The notes: generated from the letters alone by a model not told the origin. A stretch of DNA of 64,000 nt from Flavobacteriaceae bacterium (GCA_029238515.1 JAQWFW010000020.1:1-64000); one strand, 5' to 3'; shown: positions 28,110 through 38,007, counted from the first letter of the stretch. Program-made: numbers and translations.

Positions 28110-28481
28110 ATGAAATATGCTTTACTAGTATTCTTGGGGGGTGGTATTGGTAGCGTATTGCGCTATTTGGTTGGAAAGCTGTTTCAAGGGCCACTTGGGA
28201 CATTCCCTACGGGAACCATGACGGTCAATGTTATTGGTAGTCTGCTTATCGGTATTCTTGTGGGCTATGGCCTAAAAAATGGAGGACTCTCTGAGCCACA
28301 AACACTCCTTTTGGTCACAGGTTTTTGTGGGGGATTTACCACATTTTCTACATTTGCTTTAGAAAATCAAACGTTTTTAAAAACTGGAGATTATACTTCA
28401 TTCGTAATATATACTTTTGGGTCTTTATTTTTAGGAATTTCAGCTGTGATTTTAGGATTGTTTCTGTCGAAAAATTTCTAA
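28110..28481 (+). CDS. crcB: Fluoride exporter CrcB/Fluc
   Basis: A 123-residue protein with four membrane helices. GGGIGSVLRYLVGK, TMTVNVIGSLLIGIL and GFCGGFTTFSTFALE are the Fluc signature segments, including the Asn and Phe that line the fluoride pore. Dual-topology dimers export fluoride. It follows the broken gene after 19 bases and so may depend on its promoter; there is no room for a fluoride riboswitch. It converges with the DUF1684 gene one base away. Confidence 0.94.
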   Translation: MKYALLVFLGGGIGSVLRYLVGKLFQGPLGTFPTGTMTVNVIGSLLIGILVGYGLKNGGLSEPQTLLLVTGFCGGFTTFSTFALENQTFLKTGDYTSFVIYTFGSLFLGISAVILGLFLSKNF

Positions 28482-28482
28482 A

Positions 28483-29088
28483 TCACTTAAAGTTTTTCAC
28501 ACCAGCATTTACACCCAATGGAATGTAATTTTGTCGAGGCACAATTGGGCAAGAATACAACTCATTGTATACGCAATAGGGATTGTAGGCCGTATTGAAA
28601 TCTAACCAAATACTATCCGATTTAGGTACAGTTAAATCCATGTAACGTCCTCCACCGTAAGTAGATAAACCATTTGTATCGTCCAAAAACGGAAGAAAAA
28701 GGTAATTTGGTTGTTCTTCTTTGGTGTCCATAGCTTGATAGACATTCAACTCAACGCTTTGGCCTAATAAGCTAAAAGATAAAACACCAAAAATACGCTC
28801 TTTAGAAACGCGTTCTGTTGTGGTTTTCATATCAAAATATTCGGAATTTGGGGTTGGTGTCAATTTGGCTTTGACCACAAAACTAGAATCAATTGGGAAA
28901 AACGAAAGCGAAGAAAATGTTTTTAAATCCTTGGGCTTTAAGGGTGATTTGGAGGCGTCTTTAAACAATTCATTCATTTTCTTTTGAAATGCAGACGCAT
29001 ACTGAACTTTTACTTTGTGCTCTGTACATGACAATACGAGAAAAACTAAAAGACAGAAAAGAAAAAGAGATTTTAAGGAATTTGACAT
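28483..29088 (-). CDS. DUF1684 lipoprotein
   Basis: A 201-residue protein from the ATG at 29088; a TTG at 29106 would overlap the Lrp gene. A signal peptide with lipobox FLVLSC gives a lipidated Cys at about 20. The DUF1684 hallmark DFNTAYNPYCVYNELYSCPI lies near the C-terminus, along with GGGRYMDLTVP. Function unknown; the domain is common in Bacteroidota and Actinobacteria. It follows the Lrp gene by four bases and is probably co-transcribed with it. Confidence 0.82.
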   Translation of the reverse strand: MSNSLKSLFLFCLLVFLVLSCTEHKVKVQYASAFQKKMNELFKDASKSPLKPKDLKTFSSLSFFPIDSSFVVKAKLTPTPNSEYFDMKTTTERVSKERIFGVLSFSLLGQSVELNVYQAMDTKEEQPNYLFLPFLDDTNGLSTYGGGRYMDLTVPKSDSIWLDFNTAYNPYCVYNELYSCPIVPRQNYIPLGVNAGVKNFK

Positions 29089-29092
29089 AACT

Positions 29093-29533
29093 CTACACTT
29101 TATCAATTGGATTGTGTGCTACCACATTGGATAGAATAATCTGGGTTTTTGTTTCGCCATAAGAAATCAACTCATCAATAAATTTTTCTAAATGTTGTTG
29201 ATTCTCAAACACCACTTCCATCACAATATTTTCATTACCAGTAATTCTGTAACAATTTATCACTTCTTTATAAAATTTAATTTGATGTAAAAAAGGTTTT
29301 AATCGCCCCATAAAAGCACGTACAGTAATAAGCGCTCGAAGTCCATAACCCAACGCATTATGATCAACTTTGGTGAGATAATCAGAAATAATTCCTAAGT
29401 CTTCCATCTTTTTGATACGCTCGGCAACAGCAGGGGATGATATACCAACTTGTCTAGCAATTTCAGTATTCGAAATGCGTGCATTTTTCTGTAATAAATT
29501 TAGAATCTTAGAATGAATCGTATCTAGTTTCAT
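29093..29533 (-). CDS. Lrp/AsnC family transcription regulator
   Basis: A 146-residue regulator: an N-terminal winged helix-turn-helix (LQKNARISNTEIARQVGISS) and a C-terminal RAM ligand-binding domain with the GNENIVMEVVF segment. It probably binds an amino acid and controls its own or neighbouring genes. It is divergent from the unknown gene at 29669 across a 135-base, extremely AT-rich gap, a usual Lrp binding context. DUF1684 lies directly downstream. Confidence 0.9.
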   Translation of the reverse strand: MKLDTIHSKILNLLQKNARISNTEIARQVGISSPAVAERIKKMEDLGIISDYLTKVDHNALGYGLRALITVRAFMGRLKPFLHQIKFYKEVINCYRITGNENIVMEVVFENQQHLEKFIDELISYGETKTQIILSNVVAHNPIDKV

Positions 29534-29668
29534 TTTTAAATATATTTTAATAAAAATAATAAAAAATTAAATATAAAAATATATTAAACATTAATATTTA
29601 AATAAAAATACATTTATTATCCACTAATTTTACAGTGGTAAGTTTACTCTAATCAGATAAACAGCGAA

Positions 29669-30049
29669 ATGTATTTAAATTTTAATTCGGCATTCTACAA
29701 CAAAGCGCTAGAAATTGGAAGTCTATCCAAAAAGATTTCAGATTATCTAAATGCAGATCTTGCACCCCTTTCCGAAACTGGTAAAGAAAACCCCGATATT
29801 TACTTCTCTGGTGATATCATTCAACATTCTATGTCTTTGTCTACAGAAATTTTAAAGGCAGAACAAACTACGCAATCAGAAAAAAAATATTACCACGCTC
29901 ACACACTAAAATGGCTTACCTACAGATTGAATCAAAACTGCAGGAGATTGGAACAATGTAGTAGTAATGGCAAAGATTTCATGATGATCTTAAAAAAAGA
30001 GTTGAAAAAGTTCAAAAAACTTCAAAAGCAGTGGATGCTTAGCTTGTAA
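29669..30049 (+). CDS. Uncharacterised 126-residue protein
   Basis: I do not recognise a family. The protein has no signal or membrane segment. It is mostly predicted helical, with a Lys-rich C-terminus (LKKELKKFKKLQKQW) and two cysteines at about 100-106. The gene is preceded by the AT-rich Lrp intergenic region and is separated from the OmpA gene by a 200-base non-coding stretch. Codon use looks native. Divergent placement suggests control by the Lrp protein. Confidence 0.55.
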   Translation: MYLNFNSAFYNKALEIGSLSKKISDYLNADLAPLSETGKENPDIYFSGDIIQHSMSLSTEILKAEQTTQSEKKYYHAHTLKWLTYRLNQNCRRLEQCSSNGKDFMMILKKELKKFKKLQKQWMLSL

Positions 30050-30249
30050 GCAAAAAAAAGAAATTAAACTCCACAACTAACAGCTTGAAAATCAGCTAAA
30101 AACACCCAATATTTTTGTTTTTTAAATTAATTTAAAAAAAAGTTCAAAAAAAATGTGACTTTTTAATAAATCTTGTGTCTAAACTAATAGGGAGTTCTAA
30201 AATGCTCTTCAAAAAATTAAATTTAATTAACAACCTACAAAATTTTATC
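30050..30249 (+). other. Non-coding leader upstream of the OmpA-family gene
   Basis: This 200-base AT-rich region has no credible ORF. It holds T and A runs and, near 30151-30180, a GTGAC...GTGTC arrangement that could be an ECF-type promoter, but this is weak. The AATTTAATTAACAACC leader just before the ATG is usual for flavobacterial envelope genes. Confidence 0.35.
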
Positions 30250-31359
30250 ATGATGAAAAAATTATCACTCTATGCTTGTTTATTGCTGCTAATAAGCACA
30301 ACAGTTGTAACAGCGCAAAATTTACCAACAAATCCAGATCCTGGAAAATGTTATGTAAAATGTATCACTAAAGATGTTTTTGACACAGTAACAGAAACCG
30401 TTCAGGTGCAGCCTGCTTATCAAACACTCTCTGTAGTACCTGCTACTTACAAAACAGTTGAAGAACGTGTACTCGTGAAAGAAGCCACTAAACGCTACTC
30501 ATTTGTTCCCGCAGTCTAGGAAACTGTAGATGTATCTTACACCACTGGAGGCGGTGCAGAAGAATTAACTGTTATTCCAGCAACTTTTGGTACTTCAACA
30601 CAGTCTTTTGAAGTCTATCCAAAAACATCAGGGTGGGAATACAAACAACTCGAAGATTGTCAATCTTTAAACAAAGAGGATTGTGTTGCTGCTTGTTATG
30701 TTGAGCGTCCGGCACAGTTTCGGGATGTTACCATAACAACTATTACAAGAGAAGCTTCAACGAGTAGAGGTCCTGCGGCCGCAGCAAAAACAAAAACCTA
30801 CAAAAAGCAAGTGATAAAAACACCTGCTCAAGTAAATGAAGAAGTCATACCAGCAGTCTATAAAACAATAAAAAAGCAAGTTGTAGATCAGCCAGCGAGA
30901 ACTGTAAGCCAAACTGTTCCAGCCAAAACACAAACTATTACGAGAACAATATTAAAATCTAAAGGAGGAATCACAACATGGGAAGAAATTGATTGTAAAC
31001 TATTGGATCCTAATGTACTGCCAATCTTTTATGAACTTGCAAGTGCACGCTTAACTTCCGAGTCTAAAGGAATTATAGACAATACTTTGATGCCTATTCT
31101 TAATTCTAAAAATGTGAACATTGAAATCATGTCCCACACAGATTCAAGAGGAAACGATGCATACAATATGTCATTGTCACAACAACGTGCCAATGCTGTT
31201 GTAAACTATTTGGTTTCTAAAGGAATTTCTAGAAGCAGATTATCTGCAAGAGGATTTGGTGAAACTCGATTGGTAAATCGTTGTTCTAATGGTGTTCAAT
31301 GTTCAGAAACAGAACATAAACGCAACAGAAGAACAGAATTTAGAGTACTAAATAACTAA
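30250..31359 (+). pseudogene. OmpA-family protein interrupted by an in-frame amber codon
   Basis: Signal peptide MMKKLSLYACLLLLISTTVVTAQ, then a C-rich N-terminus (PGKCYVKC). A region of degenerate PAxYxTV repeats follows, then a C-terminal OmpA peptidoglycan-binding domain (IEIMSHTDSRGNDAYN, RANAVVNYLVSKGIS). Codon 90 (30517-30519) is TAG in the phrase PAV-stop-ETV; repeats elsewhere read PAVYKTI, so a Tyr codon is expected. The frame is otherwise open, with no stops, from 30250 to 31359 (369 sense codons). A GTG at 30811 could start only the distal part, which would lack a signal peptide. A rho-independent terminator follows. Confidence 0.85.
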
Positions 31360-31390
31360 GAGCGACGATAAAGTTGCCTCTAAACCCCAG

Positions 31391-31418
31391 AAAAAGAGCA
31401 CCTAATGGTGCTCTTTTT
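31391..31418. terminator. Strong hairpin terminator
   Basis: A 12-base perfect stem, AAAAAGAGCACC (31391-31402) and GGTGCTCTTTTT (31407-31418), with a TAAT loop and a T run. It ends the OmpA transcript and can also serve the convergent thioredoxin-like gene. Confidence 0.92.
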
Positions 31419-31425
31419 TTTCGTT

Positions 31426-32559
31426 CTATTTCTTTTCTATAGAATAAAAAGAAACATCTCGCTTAGCTTTTTGTACCTCAATTCCGAAATTAAATAGAAG
31501 ATCATCAACCATCAAATCATAAAATTTGTAATGAAGCTGCCAATCAAATTTTTGGTGCTCATCTTCAATATAAAGTTCGACAATCACCGGAGTTTTTAAG
31601 AGTGTTGAAAGCTTGTGTTTAAAATCACTAAGTGAACTGTTATCTGCTGAGAACTGAATATCATCCACCAAAAACTGAGGACTATCGCTACCCCAATCGA
31701 TTTGATTTTGAGGCCAAAATTTGTCTTCACAGTCTGTACAATTGAGCACAAGTGCATTTACTTTTTTCTGCGATGTTTTAAGCTTTAAACCCAAAACTTT
31801 CAATACTTTCTTAGCGACACTCAAAAATTCTTTTTTGTATTGAAGCTCCAAAACATACATTTTGTTATGCTCCCCTTCAAGCTCTATTTGCTCTGGAGAA
31901 GTTTTTAGCATATAACTTAAAATATATTTTAAGCTCCCTTCCATTTTTATAAAATTTGGGGTGCGGAAAACTGTAATTCCAGGACTTAAATCTGACTCAA
32001 ATTCTGAGAGTTTATAAGTCCCATCTAAGGTTTTTGGTGTATCGCTTTCCAATTCATAAGGCACCAAATCGATAAATGTACGAGGATCAAAACGAACCGA
32101 CGAGCTTTGTATATATTGTTTTAAATCATAAGCTGTCAAATTCGCTGGATTACCTTGCCAAATGGGTGTAGCATTTGCATCAAGTAGTACAGCATAAGGT
32201 AAATCTCTGACGCTATATTTTTTAAATGTTTGCCCATCATAGTCAATTGCAGTCGCAAAACGCGAAGGGCGTTTGGTTAAAAATTTCTGTACGGTTGCTG
32301 ACGTTTCTTCTGAGAGTGAAATGATGAATAAATCATCTTTGTACTGCTCCTGAAGGACATCTAAATAATCTGAAACCGTAATACATGGACCACACCAAGT
32401 GGCCCAAAATTCAATCATGAATAGCTTTTGTTTGGAGGTTGGTGTGTGGTAATCTGAAGCTTGTAAAAGTTCAGAAATTTTGACTTGAGCAAAAGCTTGA
32501 TTTGAAAAAATAAAAACACCCAAAAAAAGGGCAATTTTAAAAGGTTTTAAAGACATCAT
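31426..32559 (-). CDS. Secreted thioredoxin-like protein with a long extra domain
   Basis: A 377-residue protein: signal peptide (cleavage near QAFAQ, residue 25), a TlpA/thioredoxin domain with the WCGPC redox motif and a DLPYAVLLD cis-Pro segment, then about 200 residues without a recognised domain. The extension includes CTDCEDKFW, a second CxxC-like pair. A similar C-terminal architecture occurs in Bacteroidota TlpA relatives (TIGR03435-like soil-type domains), but I cannot confirm it. Likely a periplasmic disulfide reductase. It is 33 bases upstream of nothing co-directional except a terminator. Confidence 0.78.
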   Translation of the reverse strand: MMSLKPFKIALFLGVFIFSNQAFAQVKISELLQASDYHTPTSKQKLFMIEFWATWCGPCITVSDYLDVLQEQYKDDLFIISLSEETSATVQKFLTKRPSRFATAIDYDGQTFKKYSVRDLPYAVLLDANATPIWQGNPANLTAYDLKQYIQSSSVRFDPRTFIDLVPYELESDTPKTLDGTYKLSEFESDLSPGITVFRTPNFIKMEGSLKYILSYMLKTSPEQIELEGEHNKMYVLELQYKKEFLSVAKKVLKVLGLKLKTSQKKVNALVLNCTDCEDKFWPQNQIDWGSDSPQFLVDDIQFSADNSSLSDFKHKLSTLLKTPVIVELYIEDEHQKFDWQLHYKFYDLMVDDLLFNFGIEVQKAKRDVSFYSIEKK

Positions 32560-32592
32560 TTTTTATTTGTTAAAAACGTAACAAATATCATG

Positions 32593-33429
32593 CTAAATTA
32601 AATTGGCGTTTAATTTTTTAGACAAAATGGCTTTCATTTGCTGTTGCAAATTTTCAGCTTTTTGTGCAGCTTGTTCGGCAAAATCTGTTGCATTAGATGC
32701 ATAAATAATCCCTCTTGATGAATTGACCAATAGTCCAACATCAGAATTTAATCCATAGGCACATACATCTTCTAAACTACCTCCTTGTGCACCAACACCT
32801 GGTACCAACAAAAAGCTATTTGGAACAATGGCTCTAATGGCTTTAAAATACTCTGCTTTTGTAGCACCAACGACATACATCAAATTTTTAGAATTTTTCC
32901 ATGATTTTGAAGTTTGCAAAACCGATTGATAAAGCGGTTTTTCTTTGGACTTAATAGTTTGAAAATCAAAAGCACCAGGATTAGAGGTTAATGCCAACAA
33001 GATGGTGTGCTTGTTTTCAAATTCTAAAAAGGGTTCTATTGAATCCTTGCCCATATATGGCGCTGTAGTAATGCTATCGAATCCTAAATCTTCAAAAAAT
33101 GCTTTAGCATACATACGGCTAGTATTGCCAATATCTCCTCGTTTCGCATCAGCAATAGTGAAAATTTCAGGGTAATTTGAGTTCAAATAATCTATCGTTA
33201 ATTTCAAAGCATCCCAACCCTCTTGACCATAGGCCTCATAAAAAGCAATATTGGGCTTATAGGCCACACACAAATGATGTGTTGCATCAATAATTGCTTT
33301 GTTAAATTCAAAGATTGGCGAAGCCAATTTTAATAGATGTGTAGGAATTTTAGACAAATCAACATCCAATCCAATACACAAAAAAGACTGCTTTCTTTTT
33401 ATTTCTGATATGAGTTTTTCTGTATGCAT
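32593..33429 (-). CDS. pyrF: Orotidine 5'-phosphate decarboxylase (type 2)
   Basis: A 278-residue TIM-barrel enzyme that converts OMP to [16 protein letters not shown] (92-104) carries the catalytic Lys-Asp pair, followed by the [10 protein letters not shown] and GVGAQGG segments of the long type 2 group. It follows prfA by five bases on the same strand, in the usual Bacteroidota order purM-prfA-pyrF. Confidence 0.96.
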   Translation of the reverse strand: MHTEKLISEIKRKQSFLCIGLDVDLSKIPTHLLKLASPIFEFNKAIIDATHHLCVAYKPNIAFYEAYGQEGWDALKLTIDYLNSNYPEIFTIADAKRGDIGNTSRMYAKAFFEDLGFDSITTAPYMGKDSIEPFLEFENKHTILLALTSNPGAFDFQTIKSKEKPLYQSVLQTSKSWKNSKNLMYVVGATKAEYFKAIRAIVPNSFLLVPGVGAQGGSLEDVCAYGLNSDVGLLVNSSRGIIYASNATDFAEQAAQKAENLQQQMKAILSKKLNANLI

Positions 33430-33434
33430 TCGTA

Positions 33435-34511
33435 TTAAATTTGATTTGAATCTGCCTTCAACTTTTCGGTATTTTCAGCGAGCATCAACTCGTCAATAAT
33501 TTTTTGAACATCGCCATTGATGATGTTCGATAAATCGTACAAAGTCAATCCAATTCTGTGGTCTGTAACCCTGCCTTGTGGATAATTATATGTTCTGATT
33601 TTTGCACTTCGATCACCAGATGAAACCATACTTTTTCGTTTCTCAGAATCCGCAGCTTGTTTTTTGGCCAACTCCATTTCGTACAGTCGAGAACGAAGGA
33701 CTTTTAATGCTTTTTCTAAATTTTTGTGAGATGATTTTTGATCTTGACAACTGACAATCATACCCGTTGGCTCGTGATGTAGTTTGATGGCAGAATAGGT
33801 TGTATTGACCGACTGACCTCCTGGCCCTGTAGAAGTTGTACGCTCAATTCGAACCTCAGTCATGTCGAGCTCAACATCAAATTCTTCGGCTTCTGGAAGA
33901 ACAATCACAGAGGCAGCACTGGTGTGTACACGGCCTTGCGTTTCTGTTTGTGGCACCCGTTGAACACGGTGAACTCCAGCTTCAAATTTCATGGTGCCAT
34001 AAACATCAGCGCCAGAGACTTCAAAAATAATTTCTTTGTAGCCCCCTGAGGTTCCTTCGTTAAAATCTACAACATCGACCTTCCAGCCCTTAGATTCACA
34101 ATATTTGGTGTACATCCTATGGAGATCTCCTGCAAAAATACTTGCCTCGTCACCACCAGTACCTGCACGAACTTCAACAACTACATTTTTGGCATCTTCT
34201 GGATCTTGGGGAATGAGTAGAAATTTTATTTCTTCTTCGATTTCAGGTAATTTTGTTTTGGCTTCATCGAGTTGCATTTTGGCCATTTCCACCATTTCTG
34301 CATCACTCCCATCTGCTATAATTTCCTGCGCTTCTTCGATGTTGGATACTAATTCTTTATAGATTTCCCCTCGATCCAAAATTTTCTTTAAATCTTTATA
34401 TTCCTTGTTGATTTGAACATAGCGCTTTTGATCAGAAATTATTTCTGGTTGGATGATAAGATCGCTCACCTCATCGAAGCGTTGTTTTATAATTTGAATT
34501 CTTTCTAACAT
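33435..34511 (-). CDS. prfA: Peptide chain release factor 1
   Basis: A 358-residue class I release factor for UAA and UAG. GGQ at 231-233 (TGPGGQSVN) triggers peptidyl-tRNA hydrolysis, and PQT at 187-189 is the stop-codon-reading PxT motif of RF1. A TATTTTTG -7 match on the minus strand (34529-34536) suggests an internal promoter in the purM-prfA-pyrF unit. Its presence fits normal use of TAG as a stop, relevant to the amber codon in the OmpA gene. Confidence 0.97.
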   Translation of the reverse strand: MLERIQIIKQRFDEVSDLIIQPEIISDQKRYVQINKEYKDLKKILDRGEIYKELVSNIEEAQEIIADGSDAEMVEMAKMQLDEAKTKLPEIEEEIKFLLIPQDPEDAKNVVVEVRAGTGGDEASIFAGDLHRMYTKYCESKGWKVDVVDFNEGTSGGYKEIIFEVSGADVYGTMKFEAGVHRVQRVPQTETQGRVHTSAASVIVLPEAEEFDVELDMTEVRIERTTSTGPGGQSVNTTYSAIKLHHEPTGMIVSCQDQKSSHKNLEKALKVLRSRLYEMELAKKQAADSEKRKSMVSSGDRSAKIRTYNYPQGRVTDHRIGLTLYDLSNIINGDVQKIIDELMLAENTEKLKADSNQI

Positions 34512-34528
34512 GGATTATAAATATTGAG

Positions 34529-34536
34529 AGCAAAAA
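34529..34536 (-). promoter_or_regulatory. Putative -7 element of prfA
   Basis: TATTTTTG on the minus strand fits TAnnTTTG, 17 bases before the prfA ATG; possibly a second promoter within the purM-prfA-pyrF unit. Confidence 0.35.
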
Positions 34537-34567
34537 TAGTACTTTAAGACGAAATTGGCCTTAAAAT

Positions 34568-35746
34568 CTAATACTCAAACGTACCATAGTCACTTTTGAT
34601 GGTCAATTTCTTGGTTGCTGAAGCTTCAACGCGACCAATTATTTGGGCATCTACATCAAATGTTGAGGCGATTTCTATTATGTGTTCTGCAATTTCTGGC
34701 TGTACATACAATTCCATACGATGACCACAATTGAACACTTGATACATTTCCTTCCAATCCGTTTTGGATTGTTCTTGAATCAATTTAAACAAAGGTGGAA
34801 TTGGAAACATATTGTCTTTTATAATGTGGTGTTCATCAACAAAATGAAGGATTTTAGTTTGCGCACCACCACTACAATGCACCATCCCGTGAATGTTTTT
34901 TATGGCGCAAGAGTCCAAAATAGCTTTTATGATGGGTGCATAGGTACGTGTGGGTGAAAGGACCAATTTTCCTGCGTCAATTGGTACATTTTCTACGACA
35001 TCTGTGAGTTGAACTTGACCTGAATAGACTAATTCTCGGGGAACTGCCGCATCAAAAGTTTCTGGATATTTTTTGGCAACATCTTTATGAAAAACATCGT
35101 GTCTTGCAGAAGTGAGTCCATTGCTGCCCATACCACCATTGTACTGCGCTTCATATGTAGCTTTTCCAAAAGAGGCCAAACCAACTATAACATCGCCTGG
35201 ACGAATATTAGCATTATCAATAACCGCACTGCGCTTCATTCGGGCTGTAACCGTAGAATCTACAATAATCGTACGCACCAAATCACCTACATCTGCAGTC
35301 TCTCCTCCAGTTGAATGTATGGTAACTCCATAGTTTTTTAAATCGGTAATCAATTCTTCAGTTCCATTAATAATCGCTGAAATTACTTCACCGGGAATCA
35401 AATTTTTGTTTCGACCAATGGTTGAAGACAACATAATATCATCTGTTGCACCAACGCACAACAAATCATCAATATTCATGATGAGTGCATCTTGTGCAAT
35501 ACCTTTCCAAACTGAAAGGTCTCCAGTTTCTTTCCAATACGCATAGGCAAGAGAACTTTTGGTTCCTGCACCATCTGCATGCATAACCAGACAGTAATCT
35601 TCATCATGGGTCAAGTGATCTGGAACAATTTTGCAAAATGCTTTTGGAAATAATCCTTTGTCGATGTTTTTTATGGCATTGTGCACATCTGTTTTTGATG
35701 CTGAAACACCTCGTTGTGCATACCGTTGACTTACTTCGTTTCCCAT
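34568..35746 (-). CDS. purM: Phosphoribosylformylglycinamidine cyclo-ligase
   Basis: A 392-residue AIR synthetase of the PurM ATP-grasp-like (PurM/HypE) fold. The N-terminus RYAQRGVSASK, the HADGAGTKSSLAY phosphate loop, MNIDDLLCVGA and GGETADVGDLV match the Bacteroidota PurM type, which is longer than the E. coli enzyme. It catalyses ring closure to AIR in purine synthesis. It heads the purM-prfA-pyrF set, with a TACATTTG -7 element 16 bases upstream. Confidence 0.93.
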   Translation of the reverse strand: MGNEVSQRYAQRGVSASKTDVHNAIKNIDKGLFPKAFCKIVPDHLTHDEDYCLVMHADGAGTKSSLAYAYWKETGDLSVWKGIAQDALIMNIDDLLCVGATDDIMLSSTIGRNKNLIPGEVISAIINGTEELITDLKNYGVTIHSTGGETADVGDLVRTIIVDSTVTARMKRSAVIDNANIRPGDVIVGLASFGKATYEAQYNGGMGSNGLTSARHDVFHKDVAKKYPETFDAAVPRELVYSGQVQLTDVVENVPIDAGKLVLSPTRTYAPIIKAILDSCAIKNIHGMVHCSGGAQTKILHFVDEHHIIKDNMFPIPPLFKLIQEQSKTDWKEMYQVFNCGHRMELYVQPEIAEHIIEIASTFDVDAQIIGRVEASATKKLTIKSDYGTFEY

Positions 35747-35762
35747 AAATTATTGTGAACTA

Positions 35763-35770
35763 CAAATGTA
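35763..35770 (-). promoter_or_regulatory. Putative -7 element of purM
   Basis: TACATTTG on the minus strand matches TAnnTTTG, 16 bases before the ATG at 35746. Confidence 0.42.
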
Positions 35771-35820
35771 ATACAGTATTTGATGTTTTGGAATAAAAAA
35801 CGCTTAAAAATTTTCAATAA

Positions 35821-38007
35821 TTACCTAGTAAAGAGTAGTTCTCTGTATTTTGGTAATGGCCAAAGTTCGTCGTCTATAAGCAATTCTAACTTATCACAAT
35901 TGTAACGAATTTCATCAAAAAGTGGTCTCACTTTGTTGCAATAGGTTTCGGCTTTTTTGATGGATTCTGAAATGACATTGGCTTTCTTACGTTCATTAAT
36001 CATAGCTGTTACACCTGAATTAATGGATTCGATATAATTGGAAATATCTTTGATTAAAACCAATTGTTCGCTGGCATATTTTTTAAAATCATTGCCATAA
36101 ATGTCTTTTAGTCCACGTACGTTATTGATGAGTATGTTTTGGTATTTTACGGCCGTTGGAATAATGTGATTTCGTGCTACATCGCCAAGAACCCGTCCTT
36201 CAATTTGTATTCGGTTTATGTAGTCTTCTACTTCAATTTCGTAACGAGCTTCAATTTCAGTTTTATTCATTACTCCTAAGCTTTCGTAAAGTGCCACAGT
36301 TTTAGGCGCGATTTTAACTTTTAATGCCTCTGGTGTATTTTTATTGTTACTCAAACCGCGTTTTTTAGCTTCTTTTTGCCATTCCTCCCCATATCCATTA
36401 CCTTCAAAAAGTATCGCTTTTGATGTTTTGATATATTCTCTCAATACATTAAAAATAGCTTCATCTTTTTTGAGGCCTTTTTTATCAATCAAAACATCTG
36501 CTTCAACTTTAAAATCAATCAATTGTTTAGCAACAATAGTGTTGAGTACTGTCATTGGATTGGCGCAATTTGCTGTAGAACCTACAGCGCGGAATTCGAA
36601 TTTATTACCAGTAAAAGCAAATGGTGAGGTTCGATTTCTATCGGTATTATCAAGAAGAATTTCAGGGATTTTACCCACAACATTGAGTTTCAAATCGGTT
36701 TTTTCTTTTGGTGATAATTTTCCTTTGGTTACTCCTTCAAGTTCACTCAAAACTTTGGTGAGTTGGGCACCTATAAAAACAGACATGATTGCCGGCGGTG
36801 CTTCATTGGCTCCCAAACGATGATCATTGCTTGCCGATGCTATAGAAGCACGCAACAACTCTTCATTGTCACATACTGCTTTTATGGTATTGATGAAAAA
36901 AGTCAAAAATTGAAGATTACTCATAGGAGTTTTCCCTGGAGCCAAAAGATTAACTCCTGTATCGGTACTCAAACTCCAGTTGTTGTGCTTTCCTGAACCA
37001 TTGACCCCTGCAAAAGGTTTTTCATGAAAAAGCACTTTAAAATGGTGGCGTTCTGCCACTTTTTTCATGAGGTCCATTACAAGTGAATTATGGTCTACAG
37101 CTAAGTTGGCTTCTTCATAAATGGGTGCCAATTCAAATTGATTTGGCGCTACTTCATTATGTCTTGTTTTTACAGGGATTCCCAATAAAATGGACTCCTT
37201 TTCTAAATCTCGCATGAAGTTCAAAGCGCGATTGGGTATGGTTCCAAAGTAATGATCATCAAGTTGTTGACCTTTAGCAGAAGAATGCCCCAACAAAGTA
37301 CGTCCAGTTAATTCTAAATCAGGTCGAGCTACCGCTAAAGATTTATCAATTAAAAAATACTCTTGCTCCCATCCCAGTGAGGCAGAAACTTTTTTGACAT
37401 TCTTGTCAAAATAACGTGCAACAGAAGTTGCAGCATCATCTATTGTGTGTAATGCACGCAATAATGGTGTTTTGTAATCTAGTGCTTCACCTGTGTAAGC
37501 AACAAAAACAGTCGGAATACAAAGCGTTGTACCAAAAATAAATGCAGGTGATGTAGGATCCCATGCCGTGTAGCCACGGGCTTCAAAAGTATTTCGTATT
37601 CCTCCATTTGGAAAAGAAGATGCATCAGGTTCTTGTTGTACCAATTGATTGCCCTCAAACTGTTCTATTGCTTCTCCAGGCCCAAGGGTTTCAAAAAATG
37701 CGTCATGCTTTTCGGCTGTGGCACCAGTAAGGGGTTGAAACCAGTGGGTATAGTGTGTAACGCCCTTGGCCATAGCCCATTCTTTCATGGCTGTCGCAAT
37801 CTGGTCGGCCATGTCGCGATTTATAGTTTGATTTTTTTCTATTGCAGCAGATAAATTTTTGAATGTAGCTTTGGGCAAAGAACTGCGCATGGCTGCAATG
37901 CCGAAGACATTGGAACCATAAACTTCGGATCGTTTTGGGTTTTCTTGAACAGAAACTGCCGCTCTGTTCATTGACGTTTTTAGTGCATGAAAGCGTAGCG
38001 TTGACAT
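35821..38007 (-). CDS. glnN: Glutamine synthetase type III
   Basis: A 728-residue GSIII, the large class frequent in Bacteroidota and cyanobacteria, which makes glutamine from glutamate, ammonia and ATP. The GWEQEYFLID glutamate/metal site, FAGVNGSGKHNNWSL, RHNEVAPNQFE and NRTSPFAFTGNKFEFR are conserved. The C-terminal region is helical, as in GSIII dodecamers. It is divergent from the GSII-type gene across a 250-base control region. Confidence 0.95.
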   Translation of the reverse strand: MSTLRFHALKTSMNRAAVSVQENPKRSEVYGSNVFGIAAMRSSLPKATFKNLSAAIEKNQTINRDMADQIATAMKEWAMAKGVTHYTHWFQPLTGATAEKHDAFFETLGPGEAIEQFEGNQLVQQEPDASSFPNGGIRNTFEARGYTAWDPTSPAFIFGTTLCIPTVFVAYTGEALDYKTPLLRALHTIDDAATSVARYFDKNVKKVSASLGWEQEYFLIDKSLAVARPDLELTGRTLLGHSSAKGQQLDDHYFGTIPNRALNFMRDLEKESILLGIPVKTRHNEVAPNQFELAPIYEEANLAVDHNSLVMDLMKKVAERHHFKVLFHEKPFAGVNGSGKHNNWSLSTDTGVNLLAPGKTPMSNLQFLTFFINTIKAVCDNEELLRASIASASNDHRLGANEAPPAIMSVFIGAQLTKVLSELEGVTKGKLSPKEKTDLKLNVVGKIPEILLDNTDRNRTSPFAFTGNKFEFRAVGSTANCANPMTVLNTIVAKQLIDFKVEADVLIDKKGLKKDEAIFNVLREYIKTSKAILFEGNGYGEEWQKEAKKRGLSNNKNTPEALKVKIAPKTVALYESLGVMNKTEIEARYEIEVEDYINRIQIEGRVLGDVARNHIIPTAVKYQNILINNVRGLKDIYGNDFKKYASEQLVLIKDISNYIESINSGVTAMINERKKANVISESIKKAETYCNKVRPLFDEIRYNCDKLELLIDDELWPLPKYRELLFTR

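Noticed and set aside
29621-29638. CCACT...AGTGG inverted repeat before the unknown 126-residue gene
   Set aside because: Arms are only five bases; not distinguishable from chance.
30151-30180. Possible ECF sigma promoter before the OmpA-family gene
   Set aside because: GTGAC and GTGTC boxes are short and I cannot define a consensus; only mentioned in the leader entry.
36344-36823. 159-codon open frame antisense to GSIII
   Set aside because: Shadow of a conserved coding frame, with no family motif.
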